Below, piece by piece: positions 49,387 through 60,736 of a stretch of DNA of 64,000 nucleotides. The notes below the pieces were generated by a model. It did no database searches and was not told the DNA's origin. It worked only from the letters and a program-made list of their open reading frames with translations. Both the position numbers and the translations under genes were made by a program. The DNA comes from Isochrysis galbana (lineage: Eukaryota > Haptophyta > Isochrysidales > Isochrysidaceae). The first letter of the stretch is position 1; each line of letters starts with the position of its first letter. The stretch lies in contig CM030937.1 in assembly GCA_018136815.1 (NCBI GenBank), forward strand, positions 1,033,053-1,097,052, in the 5' to 3' direction.

Positions 49387-51090
49387 ATGACGGGTCCGGA
49401 GCGGCTAAATGAGGCGGCTGTCGTCCAGCCCGAGCCCCACATCGCACAGCCCAGGCGAAGGGCGTGTGCAGATCCACGTCTCTCCTACCCCGACCTGCGA
49501 GAGGCGGCCAGGCAGCAAAAAAGAAAGGTCGGCTGGCAGTACCGCTCGACAATCGGCTTCTGCATCTCGTTCCTCGGCGTCGGCCTCATGCCCGGCACGT
49601 ATGGGCCCACCGTTCCCGCGCTCGCCCAACGCCTTGGCCTTGCTCACCCAGGAGAGCTGGCGCCCACCTTCATTATGCGCGGCATCTGTTACGGCGTGGG
49701 CACTCTACTGGGCGGTCTGCTGGTGGAACGGGTTGGGAACGCTGCCCTTGTTCTATGGGCAGCAGCTGCCATTGTTATGTCCGGCTGCGGCGCCATGGTA
49801 CCCTACGGCGTCTCTCTGGTGCCGGTTGCTCTGCTGGTGGGTGGGATGAGTCTAGCGGGTGGAATAGTCGATGTTTTGGGCAATGTGCTAATCATCAAGC
49901 TGTGGCTCGGCGACGACAAGAGGGGAGCGCCGAGTATGAATATGCTGCATGCCTCATGGTCGATGGGTGCAACTGTAGCCCCAGCTCTGGCTGCCGCAAT
50001 CGGCCTCGAGTCGAGCAAGCTCCCGCTCATATACGGAGTTGCTGCATCTTTTAGTGCGGCTAGCGGCCTAGCACCTCTCCTACTTGGTGGCCAGCCACCC
50101 GCGAGGAAGACCATCTCTGAGCCTCTCGCTGCCACAGATCAGGCACGCGCTATGTCAGAGATCTGCATCAGTACCGCAGGGCCTTGCGATGATGATGCCA
50201 CAGCTCCTCCAGCTGCCATTGCTCCTCACCTTGGAGATGATAAAGGCGACCAGACGAAAGCAGTCTCTCAAGAGAAGAGTCCACGTGGACGCTTCATCCT
50301 CGTGATGAGCTGCATGTTTGTATTTTATGTTTGCCTCGGTGCCGCGGAGCGTGTCCCCGGCGACTGGCTCACGACAGCCGTGGCTCGATCGGACCTGAAC
50401 GGGGCAAGCGAGGAGGCGGGGGCGTTCGCTACTTCCGTCTTCTTTGGTGCCCATCTTGCGGGCCGCTTGTTCTCTGTTCCGCTTTCATGGATGCTGCCAA
50501 CCACGCAAATGCTCAAGGGCTCCTTTTCGCTTGCGGCTGTCTCAACCCTGCTGATGCTCACGTTAGGCCAGCAAGACTACTCGTTCCTCTGCGTGTCGCT
50601 CGGCGGACTGGGTCTGGGCATTTCAGCATTGTATCCCTTCGGCATCCTGCTTGCCAAGGAACGAGTTCTTCTGAGCTCAGCCTGGATCTCTCGGCTAGCG
50701 TTCGGCGCGCTCTTTGGCGACGTGATCATGCCACCTCTCGTAGGCGCTCTCATTGCGATCACACCGACCAGTTTCTATTTGGCTGAGGCGGCCGTCGTCT
50801 TCCTCCAGATGATCGCATTCTTCCTTGTGGCGTGGATCCCTCCAGCCAAGGGCGTCCCTGCTGCGACTCTCCCATCCGACGCTACCACTCCTATTCCGGC
50901 AGCTGCTCCGTCCTCTGATCCGGCCTTGGAGAAGAAGCCACGACAATGGACTTCGCAAAGGCCCGCACCTTTTGTCAGCCCCATGTCGAGCGGATGGTGG
51001 AGGAAGTGTCTGCCTCCCCTTCTCAAACGGCATGGCGTAAGGGCATTGAAGGATACATCGACGCCGATCAAATTGCCTACCAGCATTTAA
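49387..51090 (+). CDS. MFS transporter, MFSD4/NaGLT1-like
   Basis: A major-facilitator membrane transporter of 567 residues in one exon from the ATG at 49387. The N-terminal 50 residues are soluble. TM1 starts near residue 55 (STIGFCISFLGVGLMPGTYG), followed by GPTVPALAQRLG and RGICYGVGTLLGGLL, an arrangement seen in MFSD4-type and fucose/glucose-permease-related proteins. A charged central loop of about 60 residues (roughly 240-300) separates the two six-helix halves. TM7 begins at RFILVMSCMFVFYVCLG. The C-terminus is a cytosolic Pro/Ser-rich tail. A sugar substrate is likely by family but not shown. Confidence 0.82.
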   Translation: MTGPERLNEAAVVQPEPHIAQPRRRACADPRLSYPDLREAARQQKRKVGWQYRSTIGFCISFLGVGLMPGTYGPTVPALAQRLGLAHPGELAPTFIMRGICYGVGTLLGGLLVERVGNAALVLWAAAAIVMSGCGAMVPYGVSLVPVALLVGGMSLAGGIVDVLGNVLIIKLWLGDDKRGAPSMNMLHASWSMGATVAPALAAAIGLESSKLPLIYGVAASFSAASGLAPLLLGGQPPARKTISEPLAATDQARAMSEICISTAGPCDDDATAPPAAIAPHLGDDKGDQTKAVSQEKSPRGRFILVMSCMFVFYVCLGAAERVPGDWLTTAVARSDLNGASEEAGAFATSVFFGAHLAGRLFSVPLSWMLPTTQMLKGSFSLAAVSTLLMLTLGQQDYSFLCVSLGGLGLGISALYPFGILLAKERVLLSSAWISRLAFGALFGDVIMPPLVGALIAITPTSFYLAEAAVVFLQMIAFFLVAWIPPAKGVPAATLPSDATTPIPAAAPSSDPALEKKPRQWTSQRPAPFVSPMSSGWWRKCLPPLLKRHGVRALKDTSTPIKLPTSI

Positions 51091-51642
51091 GCACTCGCTG
51101 ATGCACATACTACCATACGACGGCTATAAATGAAACAGCCGTATCCGACGGGACAGGCTCGGTGTATTTCGTGATCTTAGCTCCATACACTGCATCATGA
51201 GCTAGGGCTATAGTGTCCTCGTTTCTAAGACGAACGAGTCGAGTGGACTTAATTCAAGTTGTGAACTCTTTGATTGTAGGGGTGGCTCCCCGTCTGTTAC
51301 ACTTTCTTTTTCTCGCTCCCCTTTGTACTATTTGGGGCGGGGCCGCGGAAGCTCCACCATCCACCCATATGTGCCACAATGGGCATTGGCATTGGGTCGG
51401 CGCTATCGGCTGCTGTTGTGTCCGTCGTCACAATCTCGTCTCTACTTGTCGCTCCTTCTCTCAATTCTCCTTTCTTGGTTTTTTTGTTAGTCATTCGATA
51501 TCATCGATGCAACCCGCGCAGCACGACGCAGGCGTTAGCGCATCATCTGCGCCGCTCGTAATCGCTTACGAGTTCGGGGTGTGCGGGTGTGCGCGCGTTC
51601 GACATATCTTTGTTGTCTAATTATAAACAACGACTTGAGCCA
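51091..51642. other. No gene; 3' flank of the MFS gene
   Basis: Mixed sequence without a coding signal. Confidence 0.3.
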
Positions 51643-52190
51643 ACTAAGTTTATACTTGGTTGACCCATGGGGGGGCACGAGCCCCCCCCCTCTCTCCACT
51701 CCTCCCCTGCCATGGAGGAGGAACCACCCATCTTCCTGGCATGCCTGATGGCTTGCCAGGAGGCCACTGCCCTACTGACCCACTCCCTTCCCCACTCCCC
51801 ACAGGCTCGCCCAATTCGCCCATCCTGGCCCCTCGTGACCAGCCCATTGCTCCAACCCCCCCTCCCCCCCCTGGTCGACAGGCAGACAGGTGCAGCGTGG
51901 GGGCCCCAGAGGCTCGGGAGCGCCAGCGAGGGAGAGGCAGGGGAGGCCAGGGCCCAGCCCCAGCCTCCTCTGCCCCCTGAACTGGCCTCCATGAGCCTCC
52001 AGGGGCCGCCAGAGGGCAGCTGGAGGCCTGCCGCAGGCGCGCCATCGCGCGTGCCGCAGGAGAGGGGAGAGAGAGCGCGGAGAAGGGGGTGGGCGCGAGC
52101 GAGAGCTCCGCCCACCGGAAAAACGGTAAGTCTCGCGCCTGTTTATAGGATAAGACGAGACAGAGTCGCCGCCCGCAGGCTTGGACTCGT
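51643..52190 (+). repeat. B module with linker, lacking the D module
   Basis: Begins ACTAAGTTTATACTTGGTTG and follows the B module through GAGCTCCGCCCACCGG, then the linker (AGACAGAGTCGCCGCCCG) that in copy (iii) precedes D. The sequence then leaves the family. Either the 3' part was lost, or the downstream DNA is alternative cargo whose D module is gone. Confidence 0.75.
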
Positions 52191-52739
52191 ACTTGGAAAG
52201 AGAGGGTGGGGGGCCGGAGGTCGGCACTCCCATCGACGCGGCGGTAGAGGGAGACGATGCTGAAGGCCACTCGACGATTCTTGGACTCGTAGGAGGGCTC
52301 ACGGTGGTATGGATGAAAGGGGATAGCTTTATCATTAGCGGAGACTCGGACTCGTACTCGGGAGATTTCTCAGGGTTCGGATTGGGTTGTGACTGTTTGG
52401 ACTTGGCGGCCTTAAGGGAGGACGGCGGCGGTTGGGATTTCGTGGCTTCGGGGAGGGAGGCTTTGGGTTCTGTAGGGAGTGGCATGGGGTATCGGTTCAA
52501 AGGTCGGAGTTGGTAGAGAGGGGGTGGCGAGGGGAGCGGTGGAGGGTTCTCTCGATCTGCTTTCGAAATCGGGCGAGGAGAAGGCGAGGCAGTGGGAGAA
52601 GGGATTAACGGTGGACTTGGGGAAGGAGGGAGGCGAGACTGGTGTAAACTATTGTTCGAAACATAAAGAATGGGATCAGACCAATGAGCGGTCGTAGAAG
52701 TTCTCGGTGACGGCGTAGAGGGGGGGGTGAAATGCAGAA
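52191..52739. other. No supported gene
   Basis: On the minus strand a Pro/Ser/Lys-rich frame (MNRYPMPLPTEPKASLPEAT, from 52500) is open into the B repeat; on the plus strand an acidic frame is also open. Neither shows a domain. Confidence 0.25.
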
Positions 52740-53670
52740 GGGGGGAAATCTGCTAGGGGTAGGCAGGAATATGTAGAAAAAAGTGCCCAAATATGTTTCA
52801 AAAATATGCCGTTTATATGTGAGGCGCTAGCCCAAATATGTCGAAAATATGCAGATATGTCGCCGCTATACGAGCTGTGCGTGTACGCGCGTGCGCGCGG
52901 CGGCATTAGAAAAAAGATCTTTTCAAAATTTCCGCTACTTGTACGGCGCGATGCTACTCCCTACTACCCGTCCTTATCTACCGTCAACCCCTTTTGTTCT
53001 TCCCCAGTTCCCTCAAAGCGGAGCAGTCTCTGGGTTCGGGGAGGTCGTGCGCGCGCTGCTTCTGCTTCGACCAAGTACTAAAAAAAACATTCTTGAAGTC
53101 TACTATACTGCTAGCTACGGGGGTCCCATCGCACTCACGGTGCTGCTTCTCGCCATCGCCTAAACCCAACTCTCTCACCCCCTTACCCGCTATACCCCCC
53201 TCCCCCCTCCCCCCTCAATTGGCATCGACTCCAACCGGATTAGGGAGTTGGGGGAGCGGGCGGACGGCGACGAGCGACGAGCTCGTGAGCAACGCTGCTT
53301 GCCGCGGCGTTCAAGGCGATGGTGCCGGCGACGCAGAACCACGCGGCCGCGCGCGCGGGCGGGCCCGAGCGGCCGTAGTAGGGGCAGTGAGGGGAGCAAG
53401 GAGCAGGGAGCAGGGGGCAAGCTGGCCCGCCTCGCCTCGCCCCCAACACCTAGCATCGCTCTGCCTCGCTCGTTCTTGTCTCCGCTCTCGTACTCCCCCC
53501 ACCCCACGCCACTGCACCCCTGCGCGCGCTCGCGCGCTCGCGCCTCCCCGTCCCCGCCCCGCCCCGCCCAAACATGTTGGAGCCACCCGCCCCTGCCCGC
53601 CCAAATATGTAGCAAATATGTCGACATATTTATTTCGCGAAATCGTACCCAAATATGTTTTACGATATTC
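52740..53670. repeat. Region bounded by AAATATG-rich ends
   Basis: 52765-52862 and 53585-53665 are AT-rich islands packed with CCAAATATGT and CGAAAATATG repeats, inside otherwise very GC-rich DNA. They look like the ends of one element with array-like binding sites; no clean inverted repeat or target duplication was found. Confidence 0.4.
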
Positions 53671-53884
53671 CGCCCATGCCGCCGCCTTCGCCGCCGCCGT
53701 CTCCTCCACCATCTCCACCACCCCCCTCTCATCCTCCTCCTCCGTCTCCGCCTCCGCCTTCGCCGCCACCCTCGAGGCCGCCGCCCTCGAGGCCGCCGCT
53801 GTCTCCTCCCCCTCCTTCTTTACCTCCACCCACGCAGCCGCCCTCGCCGCCACCGCCTTCCCCTCCCCCGTCTCCGTCGCCGCC

Positions 53885-54030
53885 GCGGTCGCGTACGCTG
53901 AAACGGATCCCATGGTGCAAGTGCACCGAGCAGCTGGCAAACTCTACATGGAGAACAAGAAGGCCGTCCTCGCACGTGTCACGGACCTCGCCACCCAAGA
54001 TCAGCCAAGCGACATCGTCGCCTGCTAGCA
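53885..54030 (+). pseudogene. Partial copy of the ORF at 6877
   Basis: VAYAETDPMVQVHRAAGKLY and VLARVTDLATQDQPSDIVAC match residues near the C-terminus of the ORF at 6877, then a stop. The Lys-rich tail follows beyond the stop. Upstream the frame runs into a Pro/Ser (SPPP)n-coding simple sequence at 53655-53880. Confidence 0.6.
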
Positions 54031-54059
54031 GTGTGAGAAAAAGACGAAGAAGATGATAA

Positions 54060-54225
54060 GATGAAAACTCAGCCCGCGTAGCTGGGGGTTACCGCGTGTG
54101 TTGAGAGTGGGGGAGCGTAATTAGCTTTGTAATAATAATAATAGTGTGGCTACCCAAAAAGAAAACAAGCACATAGAAAATCAGCTGGCCCTCTTTTGAC
54201 TTTTGACGGAACGCGACTTCGGGCG
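54060..54225 (+). repeat. AT-rich tail with GACGGAACGCGAC end
   Basis: Parallels 7441-7585: CAGCTGGCCCTCTTTTGAC leads to the end motif, with a TTTTGAC duplication here. It keeps the same order as the ORF-tail unit inside B-D copy (i). Confidence 0.6.
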
Positions 54226-54237
54226 GTTGCTCGGTTG

Positions 54238-54314
54238 CTCCCCCATGGCAGGGGAGGAGTGGAGAGAGGGGGGGGCTCGTACCCCCCCATGGGTCAACCA
54301 AGTATAAACTTAGT
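54238..54314 (-). repeat. Short B-module 5' end
   Basis: Minus-strand ACTAAGTTTATACTTGGTTG with the GC hairpin and CTCTCTCCACTCCTCCCCTG, truncated after about 75 bp. Confidence 0.7.
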
Positions 54315-54344
54315 TGCAGGTTGGTGAGGGGTAGGAAAGGAACG

Positions 54345-54397
54345 AAGGCGTGGTAGCATAGCACGACACTAGGTCACGCGAGAGGCGAGAATATTAA
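54345..54397 (+). repeat. D-like 3' tail, interrupted
   Basis: CGTGGTAGCATAGCACG ... GAGGCGAGAATATTAA matches 32100-32156 up to the TTAA at which the piggyBac-type element is inserted; the continuation AAAAGG resumes after 54873. Confidence 0.6.
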
Positions 54398-54869
54398 CTG
54401 TTTATTTACTGCCGGAGCATGCAAATGGATGCTTCAAACGACATATTTCGTCCCTGCTCGCCAACGCCTTGACGGGTGCTCATGAGGTGCTGGGGGAGCC
54501 TCAGGGACCTCCTTCCCCACACTCCCACCCATTCACAACACAATAGGTCGAGATTGTAGTATGGGATGATGGAGAAAATAGGCCCAGGGCCGAAGCAGCC
54601 ATTTGGATGCTTCAGTTTACCAAATAATCCAGGTGTGCACGTTAGAAAGAGGTATGGGGCGGCGGAGGGGCGAGGGGAGGGCGGCGCGGCGCAACGCAGT
54701 GGGACTGGGAGGGAGAGGGGGGAGGGGGGGGGTCGGGAAAAATTTGGTCATCTCTTTCTTTGCGGAAAGCGTCGCTTATATCGTTGAACATGTCTTCCTC
54801 TCTTCTCTCACCTCAAAAAACGAAACTTCGAAGCATCCATTTGCATGCTGCGCTCCCGGCAGTAAAGGG
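54398..54869. mobile_element. piggyBac-type MITE in a TTAA site
   Basis: 472 bp flanked by TTAA at 54394-54397 and 54870-54873. The right end reads, reversed, CCCTTTACTGCCGG, typical of piggyBac-family ends, and both ends carry GCATGCAAATGGATGCTTC as an inverted repeat. A related CATTTGGATGCTTC lies internally near 54600. No transposase, so movement would need a helper. The homologous tail at 32100-32158 is the empty site. Confidence 0.82.
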
Positions 54870-55341
54870 TTAAAAGGGGGGTTTATCATTCATCGTAAAG
54901 ACCGATGGGGGGGGGAAGGCTCGGTGCGCTCCGCCATAGGCTATCCATAGTTTTAGTTTAGAACGATGCTTCGAGACGCCTAAAAACCTGCCGAAATGGC
55001 AAGCGTGCAGCGTGGAGCAACACACTACTACTCACGAATATCAAATGCGCTCAACACTCGGCACAAGCCGTGAAGAAAGAGGGTAAAGATAAGCGAGTTG
55101 GTATGATGGCTGGCATCGTCGAGGCGATGCATCGCGACATGACGGATATCTTGAGTGCAAAGGTTGTCTCAGAATAGCAACGCAATAATGGAGAACGCTC
55201 GTACAATGTGACAGCGGATGAGGAAGATTTTTACCAACGCAGTTGCTTGAATATGCAGCTTGAACATGAAGTAAGTTGTGCCTTTGTCCCCTAGCAATGC
55301 GTTTCACAGTGGTCAGGCTCCCGCGTGAGCTGATTCTCGCC
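54870..55341. other. No gene; 3' flank of XPF
   Basis: No coding evidence; presumably includes the XPF 3' untranslated region. Confidence 0.35.
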
Positions 55342-58300
55342 TCAGCTAGTCTGGTGAAGGAACGTATGCAGCAGTTTGGCGTTCTGCGCCCCGATAATCT
55401 GCGTGAGCCTATCAAGAGGCGTCCGTGAAAGCTCCTTCAAGTTGGGCACGGCATTCATGAGGCGTCTCACATTATGGGGATGGATCCCGGGCATTGCCCG
55501 CAACATGTCTTGTGGCGTCATGTTGAATAGTTGTCCAGCCTCCTGCTCGGCGTATGTGCCAACGGCGGAGGCAGTGTCTGCATCGGGCTGAGCAGCGCCT
55601 CGCTTCAATGCCTCAAAGATAGCAATGGTGTGCAGCGGCCGGCGAGACCAAAGTAAACGCAATTTGGGAAAATGTATCAAAAGTAGACAAAGCTTCGAGA
55701 GAGTGGTATTGGGGGACAGGTCTGTAGCAAGCTCGGACTGGGTGCACAAGCCAAAGTGGCGATTTTCGTCGAATTCCAAAAGAAGAGAAGGACGGCGGTA
55801 CGATCGGACCATCGACTCGGCCTACAAAAATGAGGTGATTGATATGAGAGAGGTGACGTACAAGGCCATCCGATACTATCGAAATCCAAGAAGTCGCATA
55901 GCTTTTCACTTTGACGATGCGTTCACATACCTGATTGTAAAGTCTCCCAGAGGCCAGAGACTGCACGAGATCCGAGATGGACTTGCGCTCGACGACGATG
56001 TCCGGAGTCAAGATATAGTCACCGACCTGAGTTACGACAGTTGCATGATATCACTTCACATCTACGCGGCAGAATAGATGCTGGGTGTGGCCCATCCACG
56101 GACTTCATGTCAGGCAGCATGCTGGCACTTGGATGAAACGCTGCCGCTGATTCGCGGTGCTTGGATAGAATGAATGAGCGCCGTGTGGCCAAGACCACCA
56201 GCGAGCTTACCGCACCTCAAGTGTTGCAGGCTTCACCGCGATGCCGTGCAAGTGCAAAGAGTTCGGGAGAGCCGATCGGAACTCACGCATGTCAACCACG
56301 ACAATTGGAGTTGACGCGAGTTGACTACGACGGAGGTGGCCACCGCCCGCCCGCAGACTCGCCACATTCGGGTCGGCAGAGGCGCCGTCTTCTAGTCGAA
56401 GCTGATGAGGGAGTTGCTGTGAAATTGGGAGGAGAGGGGACAATTTCCAATTCCTGACACGAGAATCGTTGCAAGATGCACAACGGATCTCGCTCAGGTG
56501 ATATGCAAGGGCGCGAGTAGCAGTTGGGATGCGAGGCAGCCCAGCATCACCTGGGAATGGCAATCCCACTCGGAAGGGAGGGCCATGCGGCTTTTTGCTA
56601 GAATCAACGCTTCGAATGATTCAATCTCTGCAGCGATTTCAGAACGATATTGCTGCTCCTCCACCGAGTCTAGTAACATGAGAAAATATACGTGCAGACG
56701 ACGTGAAATAGGTGAGCTAGGTGGAGCGCCAACTTGCGGGGAATCAAGCTGAGGTGGCGACGAAACGTCAGGAGCAGCATCGTGGGTGCTTTCTTTGGTG
56801 AGGTCGATAACTGGCGGGCTGCTCCCTCTACCCGCTTTCCGTCTTGGAGCATGTATGTTTGTTGGCGAGACCGCTGCGTTGCGAGCAATATCAGTTGCGT
56901 TTGCATCTGTAGCAGAATTCTCCGGTCCACACTTGACCCCAGGCGGAGGGGCGTGTGCTGCATGATATTGCGCGACCGGGCAATTGGGATCTTCGCTTCC
57001 GAGTGAACTGTCTCCATATCCGGCTCTATCCGTGCCTCCTCGGCGTATCCTTGATGTTGCTGATCTCGCTTCCGCTTCCCTGAGAGCTTGCTCCACCTCG
57101 ATCGCTCTCACCATGGCGATATCCACGTCATACATGACGACATGTGTAGGCTGAAGTTCAGACAATAGGTCTAGCGATGCGATGCCGTGCGGAGCTATGG
57201 CAAGGCGGACGCCATGAGCGAAAACCTCAATAAAGCGCCGGCCATCAGCGAAGTGGCCGGCCTCATGGCTTCCACTGTCATTGCATCCGTTGCCACCATC
57301 CTCATCCGCCTCGCGAGTACCATCAGCCCCATTGCCCATGCTACTCGCACCTTTCGTGCACTCTACGGTAGCGCTAGACCCTGTCGATCCCCTTCCAGCG
57401 CCGCCGCGTCCTCTCCGTCCACGCCCACCTGCGCTTCCCTTGCCGCCACGCACAGCTCCTCCGGCAGCCGCCCAACCCCTTGCTGCCCACGGCTGATCCT
57501 GAGACAATTGGTCTCGAGGATTGGTGGGAGCTGCCTCCGCCGCGGGCAACGCTGCCGGCAAGCTCCGTGCGCGTTCAGACCCAATGAACATCTCTGCCGC
57601 ACCCAATCGCCCATGCGAGGAGGGCGGACCCGCCTCCACCTCGCCCTCTTCGATCGTCGCAACCTGCTCAACTCGTCCAGTGCTACCTTCAGCCTGGCGT
57701 TTCGCTTCGAGCTCGGCGGCCGCTGTGCGTAGTAGAGAAGCCTCATGCTGCCGACTCGAGAGAAGAGTGCCGCTGGGGGGCACTGAACGGCGGCGGCGGC
57801 CCACCCAACGGATCAGGGTAGCTTCGAGGAGAGGCCTCGCCCCGTGGGAAAGAAGGGCGAGCACTGTGCTCGCTGCACGTGCGTCGCGCACAATAAGTAG
57901 CACCGGAGGAAGAGTGGTCGCCTTGGAGGTAGCAGCATTGTGCTTACCCCGAGATGCTTCGTTGGTCGTTGTCGCGCATGATCCAGCAACGCCAGCTCTG
58001 CAATCGCGTCGCTCACGTTCCAGCTCTATGCGTTCAGTCGCGGAGCCATTAAGGGAATCCTGACGTGCCGTTGCATCGCCGAGGAGCTCTCGGCCGATTT
58101 CCTCGAGCAGGCTTAGTAGAGCGCTCCATTTGGGGTTTTCTTCTAGGACGAGCTTGATTCCAAGTGGCGCTGCGCGCCCACCGACTCCGCGCTCCGCACT
58201 TCCACTGCCGTTGCTTGCTGCACCATCAAGACCTTGGGTCAATTCTAGTGGGGCAGTTGGGGCGTCGCCACCTGCCCGGGCGGTGGCTATGGTTCCATCA

Positions 58301-59982
58301 ATGCAGTCTGATTCGGCCGCCACGGCATGAGTGCCGGTGGAGCAGGCCGGCCCGGGTGCCGAGTTGGCCAATGATTCAGACGAAGCGCTAGGCCGCCTTG
58401 GCTGAGGCATAGGAGCTGGACCACGGGGGCCACGACGCAATAGCATTTGGCTGCGCTGAAGGGTGTAGACACGATCACGAGCCTGCAACATGCGAGCATG
58501 GGACAAAGGAGTGGGGTGGCACGAGCCGGGGGGGTAGGGAAGTTGTGACGACAGGAAGAGCTGGACTGGCAGAGGGCTCGACTTAATTACCGCAGGTCAC
58601 GAAGCCAATCGTGATCCGCGAAACTGGGAGTAGCTCATAGACTTGTCACCTGTACGTACACCGCCTCAGAAGAGTTGATGACCCAATGGGGCCGTTCTGT
58701 GGGGTGAAGAGCCGTCGCGGCGTCGAACACCGTCTCGAGGTACTCAAAAAATGTGACTGAATCGTAGCTCGCCAAGAAGGAGAGCAGCCGGCGGAGTGTC
58801 TGTGTAGTTGGGGCGCAAAAGTAGATCAAGGTAGGGCATTCGAGTCCAATGGGCAAGGGATGAGCCTGCTGGACAGCAAGATCGAGGGGGTAGCAAAGCA
58901 GGTTCGAGCCACAATGCGAGTCCGTTCCTCACCTGTAGATCTGCCACGAGGGCTCGGGTCCGTCTGCTTGTCTTATGCCAAATGGGATCAAGCTGCGCCC
59001 TCACAATGGCATCAAACGAACGGAACAAAGCGCGCTCTGTCGTGAGTTGTGATCCATCGACAGAAGAGTTGGACGAGCGCAACTCGGAGACACATGCCTG
59101 CACCAGAAGAAATGGCGCTCAGTCCCCGTGGAAGGTGGAAGGAATGGGTGCGTGTTTGTGTGTATGTGGTTAGGAGGATTCTATAGCCGCGCAAGCCGGT
59201 AGGTGCCTGACGCGCCATGGATCAGGAGGTCATTTGGCAACTTGGCATCCTGGGGATGGATAACTAGGGCAGGTGCTCACTTCCATAGCCTCAAGCAGAG
59301 CGGCCTGCATCGCGGCGGCCCGTTCCGTCATGGGCACAGAAAGCTCTTCCACCTCGGGCTGGGCGGCGCTGAGGCACCGCGACACCTCCATGTGGAAGCG
59401 TGGCCAAAGGAGTAACTTGCGAACAAAGAGTGAGGCCATCAACCGCTCAGCCCGTGAGAAACCGCGCACGATTGCTCCCGGTTCGTCGGAGAGGGCGCGC
59501 ACGAAGCCACTACGTGTACGCTGCCGGTACATGCGCAGGGCGAACGCCACGTTCGACCACTCGGAGACGCGGTGCGCATTCGCCACGATAACACCGGTGA
59601 TCGCTGCAGTGGGCATCCTCTCGCACAGCATGTCGACCACCAGGATGCGTGCCGTCACGAGGAGCACGCCTCCGCGCAGATAGCGCTCGACACGCTGAGC
59701 GGCTGACCACTCATTGTTGATCGTCGGCGGCAGCAGCGAGTCGTCTACCCCCGCTCTACGCAGCTGGTGCAGCAGGAGCTCCTCCTCTTCGCGGCTCGTA
59801 TTGAGCAGCAGCACCAGGCTCTCAGGCGATAGGCAAGGCTCAACGAGGCGGCGGAGGACGGCGTGCAGACCGAGGCCCTTCGCGAGTACGAGCAGCGCGT
59901 CGTGCCTCTCGAGCTCCGCCACCGCCTCCTCGAGAAACGGCGGGAGCGCCGAGCCAGCCGCAGCCGCGCCGACCGACGCCAT
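55342..59982 (-). CDS. XPF: XPF/ERCC4-type structure-specific endonuclease
   Basis: XPF, with ERCC1, cuts 5' of lesions in nucleotide excision repair and processes interstrand crosslinks in the nucleus. Seven exons, 59982-59281, 59097-58933, 58799-58650, 58482-56551, 56416-56216, 56026-55931 and 55821-55342, give 1241 residues; all six introns are phase 0. The helicase-like N-terminus has [31 protein letters not shown] and [17 protein letters not shown]. The nuclease motif is intact: [19 protein letters not shown] at 1051-1069, with Glu1063, Arg and Lys. The helix-hairpin-helix region is near 1175-1230 ([17 protein letters not shown]). The protein exceeds human XPF (916 residues) because exon 4 carries a long disordered insert with a VIDLT motif near 896. 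Confidence 0.94.
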
Positions 59983-60736
59983 TCGCCCCGTGACGGGCCG
60001 CGGGCTCTTCACACTGTAATCACACTCGAGTGGCTCGGCGGTGCACACCACCTGCACTCATTCCTCCTGTACAGCGCCCACGGCCCACGGCCCACGGCCT
60101 CCTGCCTCCTGTGCTCCAGGCTCGTCAGGCTGGTGCACTGGGCACATGATGACGCGCGACCTTTTGATGCTCGCTCACCACGCTGAGAACGGTATCCAGT
60201 TGTGGCATTGTGGGGCAGGAGGGTCTCTCGAGGGCTAGGGCAGAGGAATGTCGTCCTCCGGGGCCTGACCTTGCGGGACGAGGCCGGCGGCCTGGTACAA
60301 CATGCGGCAATCGGCCCGGCGGCCTCGTACAGCATGCGGCAATCGGCTTGGGTGTCCACGGGGAGCCTCTGGCCCTCACTGTAATAGCGCTACCCTCCGC
60401 GCCTCTCACCCGCCGACTCCAGTTCCGGTATTCTCGGGGGTAATCTGCCGGAGCTGGGGGTGGTACTTATAATATGCCGCTGCATCCGCTCTTCTTCAAT
60501 AAATTCGACGTTTACAGGGTTTTCTTGAATAAATTCGACGTTTACAGGGTTTTCCAAACTGGGAGTTCCCGCCGCGCCACCGTCCTACCGCTTGAGTACC
60601 CCACGAACCATTGAATCCCACAAGAATCTGCTCTGCGAATCATCCGCTCGACCTCCTGATCTCCTGGTAGAAGACTCCCTCCCCTTCCTTTCTCTTTTCA
60701 CACATCGGCTTCGTCGGCTGTCGCAACCGGCGGTCG
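59983..60736. promoter_or_regulatory. Shared 5' region of XPF and the TIM-barrel gene, with two tandem duplications
   Basis: At about 60290-60352 GCATGCGGCAATCGGC-type units of about 31 bp occur twice, and at about 60498-60555 AATAAATTCGACGTTTACAG lies in a 31-bp unit repeated twice. The second has few differences and is probably recent. No TATA box can be assigned. Confidence 0.6.

Noticed and set aside
51772-52500. Gag-like Pro/Ser-rich protein on the minus strand
   Set aside because: No zinc knuckle or capsid signature, and half of the frame lies within the B repeat.
53655-53890. Pherophorin-like (SPPP)n protein
   Set aside because: The proline-rich frame is simple CCNCCN sequence that is also open in other frames, with no signal peptide or globular domain; the region ends in a repeat-derived fragment.
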